This document shows positions 11,418 through 18,674 of a stretch of DNA of 27,400 bases, piece by piece. The stretch is from Protostelium mycophagum (taxonomy: Eukaryota > Evosea > Variosea > Protosteliida > Protosteliaceae): positions 1 through 27,400 of the forward strand of contig MZNV01002176.1 in assembly GCA_002081555.1 (NCBI GenBank), written 5' to 3'. Numbering within the stretch: the first letter of the stretch is position 1; each line of letters opens with the position of its first letter. Made by a program: the position numbers and the translations under genes. The notes below the pieces were generated by a model. It searched no databases and was not told the origin of the DNA. It saw only the letters and a program-made list of their open reading frames with translations.

Positions 11418-12100
11418 TTATTCAGGGATGACAGAGGCGAGGTCGTACAGAGAAGGTTGGTACACTTCATTCTCCTCGCCTTTCAGAGGTATTACCTCAT
11501 GTTTCTTGTTACTGCTGTTCTTCTGCGCAGTAGAAGCATTTGTTTCATTATTCTGTGATTATCAGAGCATGTTCGCTGCATTTGACGAATGGTCCTTACA
11601 TTTTTTTCTTCTGTTTTCTTCGTGGTGTCAGTATCTCGGTATTTAAAGAAAGTGAGAGCAGTATATCGCTTCTCGCCAATTGAGACGGTTGGTGTTGCTT
11701 GCAGAGGCGTACCCCACAATCTATTTTGGCTTGTCACAGAAGGTGTCACGACCTATACACCATTGGCATCCTCCTCATTTCACATCTCTATTGTCCTTAC
11801 CTCTGTCTTCTTCAAGGGCATGCCAACATTAAATCGGACGGTTTCTTGATTCTTTGGAACCGTAACTTTTAGCCAAGGATTCTCTGAGAAAAAATATGTG
11901 TACTGGAAATGGTCAGAGATTGCATTAAGATCTTCTTCAGAGCTCACTTGCTTAGTCTGTGGTGCTGGAGGAGTGAAATGGTCTGTGGATGTCTTTTGTC
12001 TCTTGCTTGGTTTCTCATTTTGATCGATATCATAGTTTCTATATTTTAGAGGAACATTTGGAAGTACTCTGAGGGTAGTCTGGTGGCTTAGATCGGTCAT
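11418..12100 (-). CDS. Unrecognised 195-aa polar protein
   Basis: Three exons join without frame breaks: 11801-12100, 11600-11752 and 11418-11552, with introns of 48 and 47 nt. They give 195 residues ending in TAA. The protein is polar and lacks a signal peptide or membrane segment. A basic KRQK stretch near residue 33 could be a nuclear localisation signal. There are two aromatic-rich stretches (DHFQYTYFFSENPWLKV and RYTALTFFKYRD), a Lys/Asn/Thr-rich linker and a C-terminus VYQPSLYDLASVIPE that looks like a conserved short motif. I do not recognise the family. The stop lies 83 bp from the rhodopsin stop, facing it, so both transcripts probably share a very short convergent 3' region. The start lies 203 bp downstream of the surface-protein stop, on the same strand. 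Confidence 0.7.
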
Positions 12101-12303
12101 GTCTTTTGGTCAATGCAGATGTTTTTCCTCTGGTTGGGTGTGTTTCTCAATTTCTGACGTGCTCTCCTCGTGGTTGTCAATCTGATATTTGACAGGTACC
12201 TTTCCGTCGTTACGTTACATTACCGCGAACCTTCACGTTAAGATAACCAGACATCATTTCTTGAAAGAACATGACCACGACGTTTCCGGTGAAGGATTTC
12301 ACT

Positions 12304-15300
12304 TTACGAATGCTCCGTAAGACGAAAGTGAAACGTGGCGAAATAATACACCAGCATCCATTTTATTGGTACAACGCTAAGAAGCATCTTTGAATTGTAT
12401 CTGCGTGGTGTTAGTCTTGACGTTTGCGTTGCGATGGAATCTGGAATGGGCGGCCCGCCCATAGCTTGGTGTTTTGGAATCTTTGACCGATTGGTCCCAA
12501 AAATGGGTAACGATTGACATCTTTCAATAATCACCTGCTCGATCACCACAGGGGGAAAGGCCCCTATCCCAATATTTTGTGACGTGTCAGGGTTCATCGT
12601 CGCAATGAATTGAGACTGTATGGTCGCCGTTCCCCTGGTTACCGTGTACAGAATTACCGTCACTGATCGTGTCGGGAATTTTTGTATGACTCCCCCGTAA
12701 AAGTCTTGTAGCGTGTATGTCACGTTATATACCGTGTTCACCAAGTTGGGCATCGGTAGCCGAGTTGTAGTTCCTGACAAGATGCGTTGTAGAACAGGGA
12801 GAGGGGTGACAAGAGTTTGTATCTGGAAGCAGGTGTTCAGATTGTTGTACATCGTGCAAGACCCTGGGGGTGTCAAAATGACATGTCACATGACAGTTGT
12901 AGACATACACAATAAGGTAGGGTTGATAAGGGGCCCGGCTCCGAAATATCCGAGATTGTTCCCGGAACTCATGATCTGTACAGTCGTGTTCAACAAGGGT
13001 CGGTCGGTGGGGACCTGGTGGGGGTCAAGATAACTGGATATGACGTCATATGTCGTCATACCTGAGATATCAATGCGAAGGTGTTGCTCAAAGTCTCAGC
13101 GTTGTTGATGGTTACGACCATGGTTTGCCCGGAGACACTCATACTTCCCACACTTGAAATATCAATGAAATCTCCCGATGGGATATCCAGATGTAACAAC
13201 GTGACAGGTGGTGTCAGTTGTGACAGATCCACAGAAAATACCAGAGGAGCCGTGTCTGTATTCGTCAGATTTACGTACGATCTGTCGACACGTCGACATT
13301 CTACAACGAGTCAAACCTGAAATAATGCCCAGATCTATCCCTGTATTATTAGTCGCGTTAAAAGCGAGAGGATTCACGGAAAATCGGAGAAATTTCAACG
13401 GAAACGCCGGGCTCGGAACGAATCCGGGAGTCTACAACGCGTTAGAAGAAGTCTCGTTGTAGATGAGCTCACTCCTGGGTTCAAGGGGTTTTTTGGGGAC
13501 CAATACCAGACGTCCCAAATGTAACCCACATATCCGGGAAGGGTGGTGGTATTGTAAACTGCTGAGTTATTCGCTATGGACACTGTGACTGGCCCGATCT
13601 AATACAATCAAATTTTTCGAATCTATTTTCTTCTCAACAATAAAATTGGCAAAAAATTATATATATTTATTATTTATATATAGGTTCATTGGTTCTGCAG
13701 ACGAAAAACGTTCAAAACAAATTTCGACGGAATTAAAATTTATTATTTAAAAGATAAATCGGATTTTAATTCTACAACTAAATAAAGTGAAAATTTCACC
13801 GTTGTTGTGTTCTGGAGCGGCAAGAAGGTCGTGCTGCATTGTATACCTCCAGGTTGGTTCAAATCTGTGTCGACACACCAAACCCCTGTACAGGGGTCAG
13901 TTTTGGCGGGAAAACCCAGATCCAATTTACCGCTGCCGCAACCGCCGTTGTTGATGATGCACTCATCGAGTGTACAGACGACGACCTTTGTCGACAGATC
14001 GGTTTGGAGGGGGTCGGGGTCCGTACACGTGTATCCCTGGGGACACGATGACGTGTTCACTATGCAAAGATTGTACACACATTTCCACATGGAAAGTCCG
14101 CTGCATCACGTAAGAATCTTGAGACTTGTGAATCGTATGTTGTAACCCTTTAGATACCTGAATGCGTCTTATCACGTTTCTTACCGCGAGCACAAATATT
14201 TGAGACCTGCATGAAATGCGTGATTTACCGACAGACGCATTCAGGTGTTCAAAGAGTTAAAGACAACATTTGACAAACTACATACCTGGTATTTGAGTCA
14301 TTGCAGAAGAAAGGGGCGGTACAATTAATGTTTGAGCACTCGTCAAACTTATAGACAATGTTGAGGGATACAGCAGCAGGTCCGCTGACCGAGATTTGAT
14401 TGTTACTTTGTGAGGATGTTGACTCTAATGCTCCGATGAGAACGATAGAGTTGCCTTTGCGCCATAAGACGGACCCAATGATCTACAACGAGTCAAAGAG
14501 AATTTTTATTTTGAATTTTTTTATTTACAGAATGCCTCGCTCATCATTACAGCGATAATATAAACCGAATAAAATAAATATAAATCGAAAATAAAATAAA
14601 TGTAAATCGAAAATAAAATAAAATGATTTAAAATTTTACTGGCATGTTTAGTTTTACAAAAGTGCTCCAGAAATGGGAATCGATGACATCATTTAGACAT
14701 CACATCACCTCTTGGAGAAGCAGTTCCAATCCCATAATCGATGCATTCCCCTGTTGATCGATCGCGCTGGCGGACACCTCAACCGAGGCATTAGTTAGAG
14801 GGAGACGACTAAGACATCCAGGATTGTTACTGAACGTGGGTGCATTAGGAGTGGATTGTCCATATAATCTGAATGAAACTTCGCCACCAAGGTGTTGGAA
14901 TCCGGTGAAATTTAATTTGGCTGACTGCATCACGATTTAGAGATCATGAGAATGATTAAATGATACAACATTATGATAGAGCTCACCAGGATGGATGTAT
15001 TGAAAGGTAATAAAACATTTTGAAATCGAGCGGCTGCGAATGTGTTGGTACTGATGAATGTGGAATTGGCTGTGATGAGATCGTTGCCAATGATAAAATA
15101 ACCATTTCCTCCTAAACAACTGTTGGACACAGTGTATGTTGGAAAATTGCCAGAGACTGTGTAAGTGCTCTCGAAAATGGTGTCGTTTGCTTGCAGACTG
15201 AGGAATGTTGATTCTAAACAACAGATGACTGCTCGAAGTGAGTGCTTTGACGAAATATCTGTGATGTGCTCTGCATCACCCAAATTGACGAGTTTATATC

Positions 15301-15354
15301 ACCTGAAAATGTACACAACAAGATGAAAAGTTGATTGAAACGTGGTGGGCTCAT
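12304..15354 (-). CDS. Secreted or surface protein with EGF-like Cys-rich region
   Basis: The gene starts at the ATG complementing 15352-15354 with a signal peptide (MSPPRFNQLFILLCTFS). My exons are 15303-15354, 14987-15258, 14709-14924, 14286-14482, 13800-14100, 13473-13598, 13317-13431, 13062-13255, 12909-13014 and 12304-12863, about 710 aa. Phases agree throughout. Exon 2 could instead start at 15270. The N-terminal third is beta-rich and Asn/Ser/Thr-rich, with many N-glycosylation sequons. Residues from exons 4-5 hold closely spaced cysteines in EGF-like order (CSNINCTAPFFC, CPQGYTC, NNGGCGSG). The rest is again beta-sandwich-like, with no named domain that I recognise. The C-terminal end is uncertain: an intron may start at 12534, and a poly(A)-like AATAAA lies at 12362-12367, before the stop used here. 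Role: probably adhesion or extracellular matrix. Confidence 0.75.
12446..12462. repeat. GC-rich perfect hairpin
   Basis: The sequence ATGGGCGG, one C, CCGCCCAT is an 8-bp perfect inverted repeat with a single-base spacer, much more GC-rich than its surroundings. It lies near the 3' end of the surface-protein gene, about 80 bp before a poly(A)-like signal. It could affect 3' processing, or it could be coding chance. Confidence 0.7.
13883..13896. repeat. 14-bp perfect palindrome in an exon
   Basis: CCCCTGTACAGGGG lies inside the Cys-rich exon of the surface-protein gene, where it encodes part of DPCTGV. It is followed at 13901-13914 by TTTTGGCGGGAAAA, a perfect match to the E2F consensus, also coding. 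Both may be chance. Confidence 0.6.
14146..14256. mobile_element. piggyBac-like MITE, 111 bp
   Basis: The ends are inverted repeats: CCCTTTAGAT then ACCTGAATGCGTCT on the left, and on the right the complement of CTCTTTGAAC then ACCTGAATGCGTCT. The inner 14 bp (14156-14169 and 14233-14246) match perfectly and the outer 10 bp imperfectly. The element is flanked by GTAA on the left and TTAA on the right. A CCCTTT start, CGTC/CGCA-rich subterminal sequence and TTAA target are the marks of piggyBac-superfamily transposons. There is no coding capacity, so it is a non-autonomous copy. It sits inside an intron (14101-14285) of the surface-protein gene; without the element and one target copy that intron would be 70 nt, close to the local norm. 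Confidence 0.75.
14563..14625. repeat. About 22-bp AT-rich tandem repeat
   Basis: The unit aaatcgaaaataaaataaat, plus two bases, occurs at 14582-14603 and 14604-14625, and a diverged copy precedes it. It lies in the 226-nt intron 14483-14708 of the surface-protein gene and explains much of that intron's extra length. Confidence 0.85.
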
Positions 15355-15372
15355 GCTATATCGTGAGCCCAC
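15345..15372. repeat. Perfect 9-bp inverted repeat over the surface-protein start codon
   Basis: GTGGGCTCA (15345-15353), a 10-nt loop and TGAGCCCAC (15364-15372) form a perfect hairpin. The ATG of the minus-strand surface-protein gene (15352-15354) falls at the stem-loop junction, so the structure would form in the mRNA around the start codon. It could affect translation start or be a binding site on DNA. Confidence 0.8.
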
Positions 15373-15817
15373 AAAATTGGACGAGAGTATGTGATTTTTG
15401 ATGATGTGAGCGTCGTCGGGTGTGGGATTTTGACACAAGATTCGTTGTAGACATTACAATATCTCTTCGCATATTTTCGCAGAAGTCTCGACTTGACCTC
15501 CACGGCACTCACGGTAAGCTCGCGGCCCTTAACGAGGATTTGAACTGCTCGTAGTATGCACCTAGATTACTGAGGGCACAGACTGTACATGTTGCATGTG
15601 CAACATCAGCCGTCTACCTGCTTGAAAAAATTTATTTTTCTCCACTATGCAGAATTTTGAATTTCTTTTACCCTGGTTGGTGGTTTAAATGTCACAATTA
15701 ATGATAATAATAATATATTTGAATAATTTTATTCACAGAATTGGTGTAGAGCATCGAGCGTAACTGGAATTCTTCGGAACAAACCGAATCAGATCGCAGA
15801 TAGATGACAATCGAGAA
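15355..15817. promoter_or_regulatory. Divergent promoter region
   Basis: This 463-bp spacer separates the surface-protein gene (-) from the two-pass membrane protein (+). It contains CGTTGTAG at 15443-15450 and a near-perfect dyad, ATGTTGCA-tg-TGCAACAT, at 15589-15606. That dyad has 8-bp arms and a 2-bp spacer and looks like a dimeric factor site. The part nearest the + gene is AT-rich. No RNA gene or further coding region was seen. Confidence 0.55.
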
Positions 15818-17100
15818 ATGGCAGGTCGGGCTCTAAACTGTTCTAATACGACTTGGCTCGTACTCGCCATCATAAGTACAATTTTGACTGCCGGTGCTGT
15901 TGTCTCAGCCATCACTGTTCCCTATTATATGTGGCAAGAACATGGAACAACAGGAAAAGGTGGCACTCAGATCTTTATAGAAAACGGAGGTACTAAACAG
16001 CTAAAAAATGAACTGGTGAGTATGATTCCTATGGTGCCAATCTGAAAGCGACAACACCAATCTTTATTTTTGGACCAGAATCGTTTTTGACTGATAAATT
16101 TATAGGTGTTCCCCAATAATGTGACTGTTTTTCGTTGGGACCACAAACCGACGAGGGACCCGAACGATGATGAAGGTCTGAAGGTGCGATCTTGTTTTGA
16201 AATTGATGTTGAAACTCACCGATAACGTTCCATTCGACGCCCACGTTTGTGATAGTCGCTGTCAAACTCAGAATGCAGTTGGAGTTTTCAATCATTCGAC
16301 ATCCATTTTATTTTCTGAAGAAGAACAGGTCTGTTTGACGGAATTAACTTGCGAAAAAAACGCAGCCTTGAAAGACTTGCGGCTCTACATCAGCGTAAGT
16401 TCATCATGATATCATCTGAACACCTCTATTGTCATCATCAAAAGAACAAACATATTATATTGTGTCCGTTGGGAAGATTCTGAGAGATTTAGACGGAGGA
16501 AGAGCCGCAAAAAGATGAGATGGAGTTTCTCGCTTATGTCGACACCCACAACCAACATTGCTCTGACGTCATCAAATCATGCCAAGGTGAATTTCCGCGT
16601 TGTAGTGCGACGATTGAACTATAAATAGGTCCTATATGGATAGGATTTGGCGTGAATACGACCTCGAAATCTTGTACATTCATCGCTTCAATAGAGAGAA
16701 CTACACTCGGTACGTGCAAGATTTAGCCGTTTTTGTGTTTTTTTGCAACACAAACTCCATCCAAAATTTGTTTTTGTTAGGCCAACATTGTTGGTGTTTT
16801 TTGACATTTTTTGGTGATTTGTGGGGCAACATTAACTCAAATATTCTTATTACTGTGTTAAGAGTGTTTTTACGCAAAAAACAAACAGGCCTGACTCTTA
16901 CAGCCGGTGGGACTTGCGGAATCAATCGCATCATCTATGTCTGGATGGTCATCTCTGTCATTCTGCCGATGGTGACGCTTGTCTTCTGTTGTCTTTGTGT
17001 GAGCGTACTTTTTTGGTTCGCATTCAGGAGAAGCATCGAGCCAAAACCGAGGCAGCTATTGAGAGAAGACGAAGCGGCGAACTTGTTGTACGCGGATTAA
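15818..17100 (+). CDS. Two-pass membrane protein with acidic dileucine tail
   Basis: Six exons join in phase: 15818-16015, 16106-16183, 16272-16394, 16493-16586, 16629-16709 and 16889-17100, giving 261 aa. Residues about 12-37 are a first membrane segment (TWLVLAIISTILTAGAVVSA). A roughly 170-residue loop follows with several N-glycosylation sequons and scattered Cys. A second membrane segment (VWMVISVILPMVTLVFCC) leads to a basic FRRS and a short tail. The tail ends in EDEAANLLYAD, which contains EAANLL, an acidic dileucine endosomal-sorting motif of the [DE]xxxL[LI] type. The layout suggests both termini in the cytosol and a lumenal or extracellular loop. I do not recognise a named family; the CD36/LIMP-2 topology is similar, but the protein is far too short and lacks its motifs. 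The third exon start was chosen because the nearer acceptor breaks the frame. Confidence 0.75.
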
Positions 17101-17165
17101 TAAATGTACAGCCGAAGTATTGAAATGCATCCACTCTGCTGTCTCTATGTCATCTCGCCACCTTG

Positions 17166-17261
17166 TATTGCGGGATTTGGTCAGATTCCTTGATTCTCGG
17201 TAATGAACTCGTTAATTACCGAGATTTTTAACGTGGTGAGGAATGACCAAACTCTGCAATA
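17166..17261. repeat. Fold-back (long inverted repeat) element
   Basis: The outer arms TATTGCGGGATTTGGTCA and the complement of TGACCAAACTCTGCAATA match at most positions. The inner arms TCTCGGTAAT and ATTACCGAGA (17195-17204 and 17215-17224) are perfect around a 10-nt loop. It has no coding capacity. It may be a small fold-back MITE or a hairpin serving 3'-end formation between two convergent genes. I see no clear target duplication. Confidence 0.7.
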
Positions 17262-17521
17262 ATTCTCGATATTTTTTTTGATTTTTGTGCAAGATTTTAA
17301 AAATTTGACACCCCTAGGTGTCCGAGCTCATACCTTCAGACTTGGTGACGTGTCCAAGTCTTACAATCGGGGCATTAATGCGTGGGTTGACACAAAGTAA
17401 GGATTCAAATCTGGGAGTAAAAATTTGATGTTCGCTATGAGCGGTCTCTGATGCAGCTCAGAGGGGGGGACGCTTCAATACAGTTTCTCACTCAATAACA
17501 CTATGTACATTTATTATCATA
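17262..17521. other. Intergenic, convergent 3' ends
   Basis: This stretch lies between the two-pass membrane protein (+, ends 17100) and the putative transcription factor (-, ends 17522). I see a small inverted repeat GACACC-ccta-GGTGTC near 17307-17322 and a weak B-box-like ggattcaaatctggg near 17400, but no foldable tRNA around it. No gene is supported. Confidence 0.5.
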
Positions 17522-18291
17522 TTATAGACTCAGTATTTGGTTCCCATGAAGGGCGAGAGCACACCATACCACCGGACTGATGTTGTGTGACGTCTTGTTG
17601 TTCTCTGAAGAAGTCGGGGGTCTTCTTTCCACTTGTGGTGAGCAGGACTTTTCAACTCTTTGTCTTTTTCTGCTGATTTGGTCGTCCCCTTCCTCCTTCC
17701 TTTTAGTCACTTTGGATTCAGCTGAGAATGGGCCCGACAACACAACTTGTTCGAATTGGTGGTCCAAGGCGATATACCTCACCTTGAACCTTAATCGATA
17801 CGAGACATTCAGAGGAATGTCTGGATGCATCTGCGTAATTCAGACATGGTGGTGACCTCCTTGCAACGGTCACCTTCAGAGTAAAGGGGGATGTCGCGAG
17901 TGAAATGGGGTCCAGTAATTTTTCTCTTCCATTTGGCGAGTTGATGTACTTCTGGAATTCTAGAGGCAGGGGCTGACCGTTTACGTCTGCCAACTCAAAG
18001 CTGACCACGCCTCCAGTGATGGGGCTTCCTTTAACAGCTTCCTGCAACAAGGTCACTTCCATGAAAAGATATAGGAAAGCACCTCTACGGTGCTCCGCGC
18101 ATGATGAGGCCGTTACTGCAAGTATAAGAAAAGACAAACTGGCTTACCGGGCTAACACCGATTCTTGGCTTTGGCAATATGGCTCGGTTCTCTGTGGCGT
18201 AAGACTTCCTCTGTTGCTCTCGAAGAGGTTCGAGCAAGTCAAATATGCCTGCTGGCCCTTGTAACAATGGTAGTTGCGAGAAGATAGACAT
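17522..18291 (-). CDS. Candidate Ig-fold (p53/CudA-like) transcription factor
   Basis: Exons 18159-18291, 17874-18115 and 17522-17830 join in phase (introns 43 nt each) into 227 aa. The N-terminal part reads LREQQRKSYATENRAILPKP. Then follow beta-rich stretches (GGVVSFELADVNGQPLP, SYRLRFKVRYIAL), a closing LSGPFSAESK, and a basic cluster with RKRQR that looks like a nuclear localisation signal. An ENR..LPKP lead-in, a beta sandwich and a final S.PF..ESK strand before a basic tail recall the Ig-fold DNA-binding domains of the p53/STAT/CudA superfamily. That assignment is from pattern only and is low confidence; no DNA-contact residue can be confirmed. The C-terminal 45 residues are polar. The start ATG is the first in frame that gives the conserved-looking N-terminus; the frame is also open upstream to 18633, but that stretch is Trp-rich and unlike protein. 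Confidence 0.6.
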
Positions 18292-18674
18292 TCTCTGGTT
18301 GTCGGTGTTGGTGTGCGAAAAGATGTCGGACTGCCACTCAACCCAGCAGTCACCGTGACTCCAGAGAAGTCGTAACCATTTCCAGAACATGAGATGCCTT
18401 CGCCAATAAATGTCTCCCGTCAATCTGGATAATGCCAAAAAGGGAAATCGACCGCGGAACCTCCCGCACACTGGTTTGAAGAACTTCACACTGGACCGAA
18501 ATACTGCGTCCCTGGGAGGAGTGGTTGCCAGGTACTCCACATACCAGATATATTTCCATTGGGTGGGAGTAATATGTTTTTGACACCGGATGTAATTCTT
18601 CTGCGATCTTCCGCGCCAAAATTCTGTTTCCAAAATTCAAATCAAACCAAAAAAATCGATTTATTGATCTACAA
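18292..18674. other. Spacer between SMC4 stop and the downstream minus-strand gene
   Basis: All three minus-strand frames are largely open here (one for more than 300 nt), but I could not join any to a convincing protein. It presumably holds the SMC4 3' UTR and the promoter and 5' UTR of the putative transcription factor. An extra 5' exon of that gene cannot be excluded. Confidence 0.45.
18660..18665 (-). terminator. Poly(A) signal of SMC4
   Basis: AATAAA on the minus strand starts 10 nt after the SMC4 TGA (18675-18677), the usual sequence and a plausible, very close spacing for a compact genome. Confidence 0.6.

Noticed and set aside
13301-13316. An apparent 16-nt intron ending in CGTTGTAG in the surface gene
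   Set aside because: A 61-nt intron from the same donor to the acceptor aatacag at 13256 keeps phase and is of ordinary size; the motif is then inside the intron, not at its end.
18085-18633. 182-codon uninterrupted minus-strand frame read as one protein
   Set aside because: Only its last third (from the ATG at 18291) looks like protein and splices onward in phase; the first part is Trp/Arg-rich and has no recognisable features.
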